A stretch of 64,000 nucleotides of DNA, from the NCBI GenBank assembly GCA_031179305.1, contig JAPSHX010000005.1, positions 123,808 to 187,807 of the forward strand, written 5' to 3'. Origin of the DNA: Paenarthrobacter sp. (GTDB lineage Bacteria > Actinomycetota > Actinomycetes > Actinomycetales > Micrococcaceae). Within the stretch, counting starts at the first letter, position 1. Each line of letters starts with the position of its first letter. The translations under genes were made by a program, and so were the position numbers. The notes under the pieces were generated by a model, which worked only from the letters and a program-made list of their open reading frames with translations, did not search any database and was not told where the DNA came from. This document shows positions 33,572-42,775 of the stretch, in pieces.

Positions 33572-36085
33572 ATGAGCACGGCTGTTGGATTTCGGGGCAA
33601 CATGCGCGGGCTGGCAACCGTGCGGAGGTTGCCACTGACGCTGGTTCTCGTAGTGCTCTTCTGGGTGCTGGGTGCCGTCTCCGGTAGCCTCGTCAACGGC
33701 CCCGGCCAAGTCTTGTTGGATCAAGTGGGAATCGGCCTGGCCGTGGAGCCCGGACCGTGGTGGTCGATCTTCACGTCAGCATTCTTCGCCTCTTCCTTGC
33801 TGGACTACCTGGCCTGTACCGCCGCGATCCTAGTGGGTGTGGGCATCGCCGAACGCGTTATGGGCCCCTGGTTTGCTTTGGCTGCCTTCGTAGCCGGTTC
33901 AGCCCTCAGCGCCCTTGTGCTTGTAGCACTCGTAACCTTCGGAACGGATGCCAGCGACCAATGGCTCAGTTTCCTGGGCGGCGAATACGTTGTAGGTGCC
34001 TATGGTGGCGCCGCCGCTGCTTTGGGATGCTCGACGGCGGCGCTCGAGGCACTGTGGCGTCGCCGCCTGAGGACATGGCTGCTGGCCGCCACGCTGATGT
34101 TTGCCCTCTTCGTAGGGGTCGCCCAAACCTTGCAAGCACTTGCCGGAGCCGTGATCGGCATCCTGGCCGGTTGGATCATCCAGGCGCTGGTGCTGCGCCA
34201 CCGGGCAGGATCACTCCACTCCTCAAGCCTCCGAGAGACGCGTTTCCTGGTGGGCACCGTGGTGGGCGTCTTCGCCGTCGGACCTTTACTCACGCAACTA
34301 ACCGGAACGTGGGAAATCGGGCCCCTGTCCGTCGTATCCGAGGTCATGCTCCAGGCCAGTCCCAACGCCGATGAGGTGCAGGAAGCGTGCAACAACGACA
34401 ACAACTGTGTCACCTTGCAGAGCATCGTCGGAGTCCAGAGCTTCGGAGCGGCGATCCTTACACTGATTCCGGTTCTCCTGCTGCTCGTCTGCGCCGAAGG
34501 GCTCCGGCGTGGCCGCCGGCTCGCGTACCGGCTGACGCTCATCATCCAGCTGTACCTGGCTGCCGTGACCGTCCTGTCCATCGTCCAGTACGTGACAGAT
34601 CCGGACGTCACCGTAGGCGACGACGACTTCGCGTACCTCCTCCTATACGCGGTCCCCGCGGTCCTCGCCCCTGTCATCATCGGGGCGCTGCTGCTGGTAA
34701 ACCGGCATAAGTTCCGGGTCGAGTCGAGCGACGCCGGATATCGGGTCCTTGGCCGAACTTCGCTCCTCCTCGCCGTTGCTGCAGTGATCTTCTACGTCGT
34801 GTTCTGGTTCATTGAAGGCAACCCGGGCCGCTCCACGCTGTTGGATCTTGCCGGGCAGCTGACACACATTCTGGTTCCCTTCCCTGTCCCGTTTGTGGTG
34901 GCACTCCCGCAAGGCTTGCTAAGCACGGTGGTATACGGACTGGGCGGGGACATCATTTGGCTCTGCATCCTGGTACTTGTCCTGAATAACTTCCGTCGGT
35001 TCCGGATGCTCGCCACTGATCCGGCAGCAGACCTGGGCCACGCCAGGGAACTGTTGCATGATGGCGGCGGAACACTGTCCTGGATGGTCCTATGGGACAA
35101 CAACCAGTACTGGTTTACTCCGGACCGGAAGGCCGGTGTTGCGTATCAGGTCCACAACGGCGTGGCCCTCACAGTTGCGGGGCCCTTCGGCGCGGACGAA
35201 CTCCATGCTGAGGCAGCCACGGGTTTCGTGAAGCACTGCTCCAGCCTTGGGCTGATTCCGTGCTTCTACTCAGCCACGGCAGAGCTCGATGCTGCGCTGC
35301 TCCCCCATGGCTTCAGGAAGCTGGAAGTGGCGGAAGAGACTCTCCTCAACGTCCAGGCCATGACGTTCAAGGGGAAGGAATGGCAGAACGTCCGCACGGC
35401 CCTGAACCGAGCAGACAAGCTCTCCATCAAGGATCACTGGTACAGCTACCCCGCAATGCCGCCGGGAATCAGAGCACAGCTAGCAGAGATCTCCGAAGAG
35501 TGGGTGGCTGACAAAGCACTTCCTGAGATGGGTTTCACCTTGGGTGGCCTGAACGAACTAAAAGACCCCGAGGTGCTCTGCTGTGTGGCCGTGGATGATG
35601 ACGGCCTGGTCCATGGAGTCACCAGCTGGCTTCCCGTCTTCAGGGACGGTGTCATCTCGGGGTGGACGCTGGACTTCATGCGCCGCCGCACCACAGGCTT
35701 CAAGGGGGTCATGGAGTTCCTGATCGCTTCTGCTGTAACCCATTTCAAGGAGGAAGTGCCCCAAATCTCGTTGTCCGGCTCTCCGCTCGCCAATACTGGA
35801 GCCCATGCCGGCGTGGGAGATCACAGCACCGTGGACCACAGCACCCTGGACCGCGTCCTTGCGCTTCTCGGGAACGCACTGGAGCCCATGTACGGCTTCA
35901 AGTCGTTGGCAGCCTTCAAGTCCCGGTTCCAGCCTGAGCACCGGACCTTGTACATGTACTACCAGGATCCGTTGGCCTTGCCGTCCATCGGTATCGCTGT
36001 GGGTTCCGCCTACCTGCCCGGGCTCTCCCCCGCGCAAAGCGCCGGGTTGTTGCGGCAGATGGTAGCCAAGGAGCCCGCCGCATGA
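33572..36085 (+). CDS. Aminoacyl-phosphatidylglycerol synthase-like protein with degenerate rhomboid N-terminus
   Basis: An 837-residue membrane protein. Residues 20-215 form a rhomboid-like six-helix fold, but the catalytic GxSG reads VGAYGG and the AHxxG region lacks the histidine (ALAGAVIG). About seven further helices follow (220-480). The C-terminal 330 residues are a DUF2156 GNAT-like domain (VAYQVHNGVALTVAGPFG, then AFKSRFQPEHRTLYM at the end), the transferase part of MprF/LysX-type enzymes that add an amino acid to phosphatidylglycerol. This lowers surface charge. The next gene, 22 bp away, is a membrane esterase. Confidence 0.85.
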   Translation: MSTAVGFRGNMRGLATVRRLPLTLVLVVLFWVLGAVSGSLVNGPGQVLLDQVGIGLAVEPGPWWSIFTSAFFASSLLDYLACTAAILVGVGIAERVMGPWFALAAFVAGSALSALVLVALVTFGTDASDQWLSFLGGEYVVGAYGGAAAALGCSTAALEALWRRRLRTWLLAATLMFALFVGVAQTLQALAGAVIGILAGWIIQALVLRHRAGSLHSSSLRETRFLVGTVVGVFAVGPLLTQLTGTWEIGPLSVVSEVMLQASPNADEVQEACNNDNNCVTLQSIVGVQSFGAAILTLIPVLLLLVCAEGLRRGRRLAYRLTLIIQLYLAAVTVLSIVQYVTDPDVTVGDDDFAYLLLYAVPAVLAPVIIGALLLVNRHKFRVESSDAGYRVLGRTSLLLAVAAVIFYVVFWFIEGNPGRSTLLDLAGQLTHILVPFPVPFVVALPQGLLSTVVYGLGGDIIWLCILVLVLNNFRRFRMLATDPAADLGHARELLHDGGGTLSWMVLWDNNQYWFTPDRKAGVAYQVHNGVALTVAGPFGADELHAEAATGFVKHCSSLGLIPCFYSATAELDAALLPHGFRKLEVAEETLLNVQAMTFKGKEWQNVRTALNRADKLSIKDHWYSYPAMPPGIRAQLAEISEEWVADKALPEMGFTLGGLNELKDPEVLCCVAVDDDGLVHGVTSWLPVFRDGVISGWTLDFMRRRTTGFKGVMEFLIASAVTHFKEEVPQISLSGSPLANTGAHAGVGDHSTVDHSTLDRVLALLGNALEPMYGFKSLAAFKSRFQPEHRTLYMYYQDPLALPSIGIAVGSAYLPGLSPAQSAGLLRQMVAKEPAA

Positions 36086-36107
36086 CGCCGGACCGGGTCT
36101 CCCAGCC

Positions 36108-37391
36108 ATGAACGACGTCCTGAAGCTCGAGATCAGCGGCCCCCTGGTCATGACCGTTGCCGGGGTGATCGCCGTCGGGTTCTTCCTGTTGCTGTTCCTC
36201 AGACCGTCAGCGCGCTGGGCACTCACCGCGATCACGGCCGTCATGGTCGCAGCCCTGGTGGGATGGTTGACGGTGTGGATCGTGGAAGACGTGATGGACG
36301 TCTTCCACGTAGGGCTGACACCGCGGGTGTGGTTCTGGGCGATTTCCTGCTTCGCCGCCCTGGGTCTGGCCGCGGTCAGCTTCCGCCACAGCCCGCGGTG
36401 GCGGAAAGCGGTGGCTGCAGTGTCCATTCCAGTGTTCGTGGTGGTCGCTGCCCTTGGTATCAACACGGAATTCGGACTGAACAAGACGTTGGGCTCGGCA
36501 TTGGGAATCTCCACGGAGGATGCCATCCAACTGGCCAAACCGGACCCGGACGCCTCCATTCCGGTGGGTCCCCTGTGGCAAAGCTGGAAGGCCCCTGCCA
36601 ATCTGCACGCGAAGGGCGAAGCGGGCACCCAGGTCATTCCAGCCACCGCCTCCGGTTTCGATGCCAGACCCGCGGGCATCTATTTGCCCCCTGCCGCCCT
36701 GACCGCCGATCCGCCCAAGCTGCCCTTGTTCGTCCTCATGATGGGCCAGCCGGGGCTCCCGGATCCGCAATACGTTTCCGCCGCCCTGGACGGGTTCGCG
36801 GCCAAGAACAACGGTCTGGCACCTATCGCGATCGTCGCAGACCAGATCGGCCCGGACCAGAATGACACCCTCTGCCTTGACACCGCCAAGTACGGCAATG
36901 TGGAGAAGTACATCAACGAGGACGTGGTGAACTGGGCCAAAGCCAATTTGAACATCCTCCCCGACCGCGAGCACTGGGCCATTGCCGGGTACTCCAACGG
37001 CGGCCAATGTGCCATCTCCTTCGCGGTCAAATACCCGGAGATATGGGGCAACGTAGTGGACATCTCCGGCGAAGAATTCCCCGGCGCAGAGGATCCGGCC
37101 GACAACCTCGCAAGCATCTTCGGCGGCAGCCAAGCCGCATATGACGCCCAGAAGCCCATCAACATCATGAAGGGGAAGCAGTTCCCCAACACCACGGCAG
37201 TTTTCACCGTAGGTTCGGACGATACTACGTACGTGGCGGCGGCCAAGGCAGTCTCCGCAGCCGCCCGGGACGCGGGGATGGCGGTGACGTACTACGAGGT
37301 GCCCAACGGCGGTCACGTGGGCCTGGCGCTGAATGCGGGACTCACGAAAGGTTTCGAGGTTCTTTATCCGAGGCTGGGCCTGTCCCGGTAG
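36108..37391 (+). CDS. Membrane-anchored esterase (PF00756-like alpha/beta hydrolase)
   Basis: A 427-residue protein with four N-terminal helices (about residues 12-32, 42-62, 75-95 and 104-124), followed by an extracytoplasmic alpha/beta hydrolase. The nucleophile lies in AGYSNGGQ near 290, and GGHVGLAL near 400 supplies the histidine. The hydrolase resembles the esterase D/antigen-85 family. It probably shares a transcript with the aminoacyl-PG-synthase-like gene 22 bp upstream and could act on acylated or aminoacylated envelope lipids (inference). Confidence 0.8.
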   Translation: MNDVLKLEISGPLVMTVAGVIAVGFFLLLFLRPSARWALTAITAVMVAALVGWLTVWIVEDVMDVFHVGLTPRVWFWAISCFAALGLAAVSFRHSPRWRKAVAAVSIPVFVVVAALGINTEFGLNKTLGSALGISTEDAIQLAKPDPDASIPVGPLWQSWKAPANLHAKGEAGTQVIPATASGFDARPAGIYLPPAALTADPPKLPLFVLMMGQPGLPDPQYVSAALDGFAAKNNGLAPIAIVADQIGPDQNDTLCLDTAKYGNVEKYINEDVVNWAKANLNILPDREHWAIAGYSNGGQCAISFAVKYPEIWGNVVDISGEEFPGAEDPADNLASIFGGSQAAYDAQKPINIMKGKQFPNTTAVFTVGSDDTTYVAAAKAVSAAARDAGMAVTYYEVPNGGHVGLALNAGLTKGFEVLYPRLGLSR

Positions 37392-37435
37392 GTCTTACCC
37401 TTTTCCGGTCCGCGCCCGGGCGATAAAGTTGAGAT

Positions 37436-37843
37436 GTGCCACATTGGCAAGAGCCGCAGCCGCTACCGGCACCGTGGCAGCGTCGGGATGAACGCATCCT
37501 GCCGCTGTGGTGGGACAGGCTGTGCTCGGTGACCAGTCCCCAGTCGGCCGCCCTCTACGCCGCCGGGCTCTTTACAGAGGACCGTCGCCGCCCCATTGCC
37601 CAGTGGTACAACCCCGAAACGGACGCCGCACTCCTGGTCGCACCTGAGACCTCTCCTGAATGGCCGGTCCAGCGCTTCGGTATCTTTTATGCCCCACCAG
37701 ATGGTGGCTTTACCCGCGTCTACTCTGCGCCCCACGAGTGGCATCCCCGCGAGCCCAGGACACCCCCTACTGAGCAGGATTCGTTCCTGGCCGCAGTGGC
37801 CGAGGCAGCCCGCTTTCTGCAAGTGGAGATGGATTTCGTCTGA
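37436..37843 (+). CDS. Hypothetical 135-residue protein
   Basis: Starts at GTG 37436, after the esterase gene by 44 bp. It is soluble and rich in Trp, Pro and Arg (WQEPQPLPAPWQRRDERILPLW is part of the N-terminal third). No signal peptide, helix pair or catalytic motif is visible. GC content and codon third positions fit a real gene. I do not recognise a family. Confidence 0.65.
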   Translation: MPHWQEPQPLPAPWQRRDERILPLWWDRLCSVTSPQSAALYAAGLFTEDRRRPIAQWYNPETDAALLVAPETSPEWPVQRFGIFYAPPDGGFTRVYSAPHEWHPREPRTPPTEQDSFLAAVAEAARFLQVEMDFV

Positions 37844-37851
37844 TAAAAGAC

Positions 37852-37887
37852 GGACCCCGCACCAGCAGCGAAGCCGGTACGGGGTCC
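37852..37887 (-). terminator. Terminator downstream of the first tRNA-Asn
   Basis: GGACCCCG (37852-37859) pairs with CGGGGTCC (37880-37887), with an imperfect inner extension. On the minus strand the stem is followed by GTCTTTTATC. It can also end the plus-strand gene that stops at 37843. Confidence 0.65.
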
Positions 37888-37892
37888 TTATG

Positions 37893-37965
37893 CTCCTCCG
37901 ACTGGACTTGAACCAGTAACCCTTCGATTAACAGTCGAATGCTCTGCCAATTGAGCTACGGAGGA
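37893..37965 (-). tRNA. tRNA-Asn (GUU), copy 1
   Basis: A 73-nt cloverleaf: acceptor TCCTCCG/CGGAGGA, anticodon loop with GTT (ACTGTTAAT region), T arm ACTGG-TTCAAGT-CCAGT and discriminator G, as expected for tRNA-Asn. The CCA end is not encoded. Identical to copy 2, with 5'-flanking ATGAAGCG (on the plus strand) also shared. Confidence 0.97.
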
Positions 37966-38020
37966 ATGAAGCGTTTATGACTTTAGCAAAGGTTCTACCG
38001 GAATGCGAAATCGGCCACGC

Positions 38021-38037
38021 ATACCCCCAGGGGGTAT
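38021..38037. promoter_or_regulatory. CsoR-like GC-rich inverted repeat between the tRNA-Asn genes
   Basis: ATACCCCC-A-GGGGGTAT is an 8-bp inverted repeat with a 1-bp spacer. The pattern resembles operators of the copper/sulfide-responsive CsoR family, but no metal gene is near. The neighbouring terminator shares ATACCCCC, so it may be only terminator debris. Confidence 0.35.
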
Positions 38038-38040
38038 AAA

Positions 38041-38076
38041 AATACCCCCGCTCCGAAGGATCGGAGCGGGGGTATT
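38041..38076 (-). terminator. Strong terminator downstream of tRNA-Asn copy 2
   Basis: Arms 38041-38056 and 38061-38076 (AATACCCCCGCTCCGA and complement) form a perfect 16-bp stem with an AGGA loop. On the minus strand the stem is followed by TTTTTA, a good intrinsic terminator. It separates the two tRNA-Asn genes. Confidence 0.85.
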
Positions 38077-38081
38077 GTGCG

Positions 38082-38154
38082 CTCCTCCGACTGGACTTGA
38101 ACCAGTAACCCTTCGATTAACAGTCGAATGCTCTGCCAATTGAGCTACGGAGGA
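38082..38154 (-). tRNA. tRNA-Asn (GUU), copy 2
   Basis: Identical to copy 1 over all 73 nt. An 82-bp unit (37892-37973 and 38081-38162) is conserved, and promoter-like upstream sequences are also similar (CCGATTTCG...TTCCGG in both), so the duplication included the promoter. Confidence 0.97.
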
Positions 38155-38207
38155 ATGAAGCGGTTACTAGCTTAACAGGGGCCCGCCGGAAAACGAAATC
38201 GGCGCTT

Positions 38208-40100
38208 TCAACCATCGGAGCGCAGTGCCCTGCGCTCCATTTCTAGCTGCATCAGCTCCCGGTTCAGACGTTGGAATTCCTCCGGGTTGGCTCCCGCATC
38301 CAGGCGCTGCAGCTGCCCCATCTTGTCCGCTTTGATCCGGGTGATCTGCAGTTCGAAGAGGCGGGCCAAAATGTCGCGACAGTACCGTTGCATGGCCTCG
38401 GGCGTACTCGCTGGCAAGGGCGTCACTGCCAGCTCCGACACCAAAGGCCGTAGCGGCTCAGGGACTTCCTGGCGGACCTGTTCCACCCAAGCCACGGGGT
38501 CATCCGAGTGGGCGAGGCCCGCAGCGCGCATGGCAGTGTGAACGGCCGAATAAGCGGGCGTGGTGAAGCGTGAGGCCTCGAAGCGTTCCCAGGCTCCCCC
38601 GCCCAGCACTCCTGGCTCCTGAAGGACAACCTCAAGCGCTTGGCGTTCCATACCGGCAATGGGGTCCCTGGGATCAGGCCGTTGGAAGACCGGGCCGTTC
38701 GACGGCGGTGCTGCCGCCGTCGTCGACTGTCCTGCGGGGCCTGCAGTGCCGGCGGCGCTGCCGCCGGAAGCCGCCCGCTTGGCAGCTGCCCCGACGTAGC
38801 CGCTGACTTCCTCAATGGGCATACCCAACCAGCCGGCCAGGTTGCGCGTGTAGCCAGGCCTGGTGGCGGAATCCCTGATCTGCGCCACCACTGGGGCAGC
38901 TTCGCGCAGGGCAGCTACACGGCCTTCCACAGTGTCCAGGTTGTGCCGTCGGAGAGTTGCCCGGATGGCGAACTCGAAGAGCGGCTTACGGGTGCTGATG
39001 AGTTCGCGCACCGCGGCGTCGCCCTTGAGTTGGCGAAGATCACAGGGGTCAGCGCCGGAGGGCTCCACCGCGACGTAAGTCTGGGCGGTAAAGCGCTGGT
39101 CTTCCTCGAAAGCCCGGAGAGCTGCCTTTTGTCCTGCGGCGTCGCCGTCGAAGGTGAAAATGACCTCTCCCCCGCTGCCATCATCCGAAAGCAGGCGACG
39201 GGCAACCTTGATGTGCTCGGTACCGAAAGCAGTACCGCAGGTGGCCACCGCCGTCGTGACTCCTGCGAGGTGGCAGGCCATAACGTCGGTATATCCCTCG
39301 ACCACTACCAGTTGCCGTTCCTTGGCGATGTTCCGCTTGGCGATGTCGATCCCGTAGAGGACCTGGGACTTCTTATAGAGCGTGGTCTCAGGGGTGTTCA
39401 GGTATTTTGGACCTTGGTCGTCTTCAAAGAGTTTGCGTGCACCGAAGCCGATGGTGTCGCCCGCAATGTCCCGGATGGGCCAGATCAGCCTGCCGCGGAA
39501 GCGATCGTAAATTCCGCGGTTTCCTTCCGAGAACATGCCTGTGAGCTTCAACTCAGCGTCCGTGAACCCCCGGCCGCGCAGATGCTTCAGCAGGGCGTCC
39601 CAGCCCTGGGGGGCGTATCCGACGCCGAAATGTTCGGCGGCAGCACGGTCAAACCCGCGGCCATCCAGGAAGTTGCGCCCCTCAGCCGCCCCGGGGGTCA
39701 GAAGCTGGGCGCGGAAGAACTCATCTGCGATCTTGTGGGCATCCAGCAAGCGCTGGCGTTTGCCCACTTCCTCGCGGCTGGGGCCGGTGCCGCCGTCCTC
39801 GTAGCGCAGCTCGTAGCCGATTCTGGCGGCAAGTTTCTCAACGGCCTCGTGGAAGGAACTGTGGTCCATTTTTTGGACGAAAGAGATGGCGTCGCCGTCC
39901 TCGCCGCAGCCGAAGCAGTGGTACCTGCCGACCTGCGGGCGGACAGTGAAGGAGGGCGAGCGTTCGTCGTGGAAGGGGCACAATCCCTTGAAACTACCCA
40001 GCCCGGCGCCCTTGAGGGTGACGTAACCGTCAACGACTTCCTTGATATCCGTGCGCTGGCGTACTTCGTCGATATCTTCACGTTTGATCAGGCCAGCCAC
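38208..40100 (-). CDS. dnaG: DNA primase
   Basis: A 630-residue primase. The N-terminal zinc ribbon has CPFHDE and HCFGCG (cysteines near residues 42 and 63). The RNA-polymerase core follows, with a TOPRIM domain from about 265 (VVVEGYTDVMA) and EVIFTFDGDAAGQKA near 315. A Gly/Ala/Ser-Pro linker at about 435-465 leads to the C-terminal helicase-binding region. It makes RNA primers for chromosome replication. It lies 58 bp after dgt on the same strand. Confidence 0.97.
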   Translation of the reverse strand: MAGLIKREDIDEVRQRTDIKEVVDGYVTLKGAGLGSFKGLCPFHDERSPSFTVRPQVGRYHCFGCGEDGDAISFVQKMDHSSFHEAVEKLAARIGYELRYEDGGTGPSREEVGKRQRLLDAHKIADEFFRAQLLTPGAAEGRNFLDGRGFDRAAAEHFGVGYAPQGWDALLKHLRGRGFTDAELKLTGMFSEGNRGIYDRFRGRLIWPIRDIAGDTIGFGARKLFEDDQGPKYLNTPETTLYKKSQVLYGIDIAKRNIAKERQLVVVEGYTDVMACHLAGVTTAVATCGTAFGTEHIKVARRLLSDDGSGGEVIFTFDGDAAGQKAALRAFEEDQRFTAQTYVAVEPSGADPCDLRQLKGDAAVRELISTRKPLFEFAIRATLRRHNLDTVEGRVAALREAAPVVAQIRDSATRPGYTRNLAGWLGMPIEEVSGYVGAAAKRAASGGSAAGTAGPAGQSTTAAAPPSNGPVFQRPDPRDPIAGMERQALEVVLQEPGVLGGGAWERFEASRFTTPAYSAVHTAMRAAGLAHSDDPVAWVEQVRQEVPEPLRPLVSELAVTPLPASTPEAMQRYCRDILARLFELQITRIKADKMGQLQRLDAGANPEEFQRLNRELMQLEMERRALRSDG

Positions 40101-40158
40101 GTGACCATCCTAGTCGCTTGCCCCAAGAGTCCCCGCCGTTAACGGAATGCAGGAAGGG

Positions 40159-41475
40159 TTACCAGAGTGACGGAAGGCTGCCCACGAGACGCTCATACAT
40201 GGCCAGCGCAGACACGTCCGTCAGCGACGCCACTTGGTCGATCACTACGCGCAGCCGCGCACCGTCGTCGACGGCGTCACGCCAGTCCGCGGCGAACATC
40301 GGCTCCAGGTGACGGTCGCCAGTGGCGTTCAAAACACCTACCAGTGCATGCAGCACTTCACGTTGGCGCTCGTACACCGGCTGACGGTGATCGGTGGAAA
40401 TCACGAAGGTGGTGGCCAATCCCTTGAGGACCGCAATTTCCGTGACGGTGTCCTCGGGGACCATGAGTTCCGCGTCGTAGCGGGTCAGATTAGCTGGTCC
40501 GAAGTGGGCACGCGTTGTTTCCATGGCGCTTTGGCAGAACCGGCCGATCAGCTGGCTGGTCATGTCCTTCAAGGCAGCCATGGATTTTCGGCTGCCATCA
40601 GCTTCGCGGACCCAGACCTTGGTCGCCTCCAGCCGGGCCAGGGCAGCATCAATTTCGGCGGGGTCGTTGTGCGGCAGGTACCACTGCTTGGTGTAGCCCA
40701 CTACGCGTGCCCGGTGGTCCGGGTTTTCCATCCATTTGAGCTGGAAATGGCCGGCGACGATCGCATCCTCGACGTCGTGGACCGAGTACGAGATGTCGTC
40801 GGCAAGGTCCATCACCTGGGCTTCGATGCACGAACGGTTGCCCGGGGCGCCTTCCCGGAGCCATTCGAACACCGGAAGATCGTCTTCGTACGCGCCGAAT
40901 TTACTGGTGCGGTGGCCATGGATAACGGGGGCGTCGACGGCGGACCACGGGTATTTGGACGCAGCATCCAAGCTGGCGCGGGTCAGGTTAAGTCCTGCCG
41001 GCCTGCCGTCCTCGGCGAGTACCTTGGGTTCGAGGCGCGTCAGCAGCCGCAGGGTCTGGGCGTTGCCCTCGAAACCACCAATGGTGTGGGCTACTTCGTT
41101 CAGGGCGGACTCACCGTTGTGGCCGAAGGGTGGATGCCCAAGATCGTGGCTCAGGCACGCAGTGTCCACTACGTCCGGATCGCAGCCGAGGGAGCGGCCC
41201 AGTTCGCGGCCCACCTGGGCTACCTCAAGGCTGTGTGTGAGCCGGGTGCGGACAAAGTCGTCCGTGTCCGGGGCAACTACCTGGGTTTTGGCACCGAGCC
41301 TGCGTAACGCGGAGGAGTGCAGGACCCTTGCGCGGTCCCGTTCAAAATCCGAGCGATAGTTGCTCTTGCGCGGCTCTTCGACCCACCGCGCGGAATCTGC
41401 CTCGGCGTAACCGGGGATGGCCAGCACAAAGTCGTGAGCCGTCCCGTCCTGGCCAATTATCGCTTCGGTTCCCAT
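40159..41475 (-). CDS. dgt: Deoxyguanosinetriphosphate triphosphohydrolase-like protein
   Basis: A 438-residue HD-domain hydrolase that cleaves dNTPs to nucleoside and triphosphate. The HD motif: RLTHSLEVAQVGRELG near 77-92 and ACLSHDLGHPPFGHNGE near 106-122. The region RRLGAKTQVV near 57-66 matches the family. A GGAGG ribosome-binding site lies before the ATG. It precedes dnaG on the same strand, a common actinobacterial order. Confidence 0.95.
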   Translation of the reverse strand: MGTEAIIGQDGTAHDFVLAIPGYAEADSARWVEEPRKSNYRSDFERDRARVLHSSALRRLGAKTQVVAPDTDDFVRTRLTHSLEVAQVGRELGRSLGCDPDVVDTACLSHDLGHPPFGHNGESALNEVAHTIGGFEGNAQTLRLLTRLEPKVLAEDGRPAGLNLTRASLDAASKYPWSAVDAPVIHGHRTSKFGAYEDDLPVFEWLREGAPGNRSCIEAQVMDLADDISYSVHDVEDAIVAGHFQLKWMENPDHRARVVGYTKQWYLPHNDPAEIDAALARLEATKVWVREADGSRKSMAALKDMTSQLIGRFCQSAMETTRAHFGPANLTRYDAELMVPEDTVTEIAVLKGLATTFVISTDHRQPVYERQREVLHALVGVLNATGDRHLEPMFAADWRDAVDDGARLRVVIDQVASLTDVSALAMYERLVGSLPSLW

Positions 41476-41539
41476 GGGTATCTGCCTCCTTCAAGCGCCG
41501 GGGTGTGGAGCTTCTTGAGTCAGTCTTACACGTGTGAGG

Positions 41540-42721
41540 CTAGCCGCCCGAAACGTCCAGCTCCGCGGCTGAGATATCCGCGCTCTGTTCAGCGTTCAGC
41601 TGACGGCTCACCAGCCAATCCTTGGGCAAAGCAGGCTTCTTGGGCGAGCCGGCGCGGCCGCGGGGGCCTTCGGAATCGACTCCCGGGTAAGGCGAGTCCA
41701 TGTCCAGTTCATCAAGGTATTCGCGCAGCACCTCAAGGGTGGGTACGGTTGCCAGCTTGGCCCGGAGCTCGCCGCCCACGACGTAGCCCTTGAAGTACCA
41801 GGCCATGTGCTTGCGGATCTCGCGGAGCGCTTTATATTCATCGTTCCCGAACGTTTCCACCATGAGCTCAGCGTGACGATAGACGCCTTCAGCAACTTCG
41901 CGGAGGCCCGGACGATGCCGCTGGTCGCTGCCTTCGAAGGCCGCCTGCAGATCACCGAACAGCCACGGCCTGCCTTGGCAGCCACGGCCCACCACCACGC
42001 CGTCAACGCCGGTCTCCCGCACCATGCGGACAGCGTCCTCAGCTGACCAGATGTCACCGTTACCCAACACCGGAATGTCAGGGAGCGCCTCACGAAGCCT
42101 GGCAATGGCGGACCAGTCGGCCTGGCCGGAATAGAACTGGGCTGCGGTCCGGCCGTGGAGGGCAACAGCGGCCACTCCGGCGTCGCGGGCGATGCGACCG
42201 GCGTCGAGGTACGTCAGGTGGTCCTCGTCGATGCCTTTCCGCATCTTGATGGTCAGTGGAATATCGCCCTTGGACGCTTCCTTGACCGCGGTCTGGACGA
42301 TCGATGTGAACAGATCGATCTTCCAGGGCAGGGCCGAGCCTCCGCCACGACGGGTGACCTTGGGCACCGGGCAGCCGAAGTTAAGGTCGATGTGATCCGC
42401 ACGGTCTTCTTCCACGAGCATCCGCACCGCGGCGCCTACCGTCACGGGATCAACACCGTAGAGCTGCACAGAACGGACTTTCTCGTCCTCATCATGCGAG
42501 ATGATGCGCAACGACTCCGGCGTGCGCTCCACCAAGGCACGCGAGGTCACCATCTCAGCCACGTACATGCCGCCACCGTATTCACGGCAGAGCCTGCGGA
42601 AGGCAGAGTTGGTGATGCCCGCCATGGGGGCAAGGATTACCGGGGTGTCCACGGTGATCCCACCAAGCTTCAAAGGCGGGAGCTCGAGCTTTGGTGCTGG
42701 GGGCGTCGCTACTACAGTCAC
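41540..42721 (-). CDS. dusB: tRNA-dihydrouridine synthase B
   Basis: A 393-residue FMN enzyme that reduces uridine in tRNA D-loops. Family blocks: PMAGITNSAFRRLCREYG near 32-49, NFGCPVPKVTRRGGGSAL with the catalytic cysteine near 120, and VGRGCQGRPWLF near 237. A C-terminal extension of about 50 residues is Pro/Gly-rich. GTG is the start. It lies 64 bp upstream of dgt on the same strand. Confidence 0.94.
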   Translation of the reverse strand: MTVVATPPAPKLELPPLKLGGITVDTPVILAPMAGITNSAFRRLCREYGGGMYVAEMVTSRALVERTPESLRIISHDEDEKVRSVQLYGVDPVTVGAAVRMLVEEDRADHIDLNFGCPVPKVTRRGGGSALPWKIDLFTSIVQTAVKEASKGDIPLTIKMRKGIDEDHLTYLDAGRIARDAGVAAVALHGRTAAQFYSGQADWSAIARLREALPDIPVLGNGDIWSAEDAVRMVRETGVDGVVVGRGCQGRPWLFGDLQAAFEGSDQRHRPGLREVAEGVYRHAELMVETFGNDEYKALREIRKHMAWYFKGYVVGGELRAKLATVPTLEVLREYLDELDMDSPYPGVDSEGPRGRAGSPKKPALPKDWLVSRQLNAEQSADISAAELDVSGG

Positions 42722-42775
42722 CTATCCATTGTTGCAAAGTGAGGCAAATCGGCGGACAGCCCGGCGAAACCAACG

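Noticed and set aside
38640..40142. 500-residue open frame antisense to dnaG
   Set aside because: It mirrors the dnaG coding frame; high GC in third positions opens the opposite strand. The product has no recognisable family pattern.
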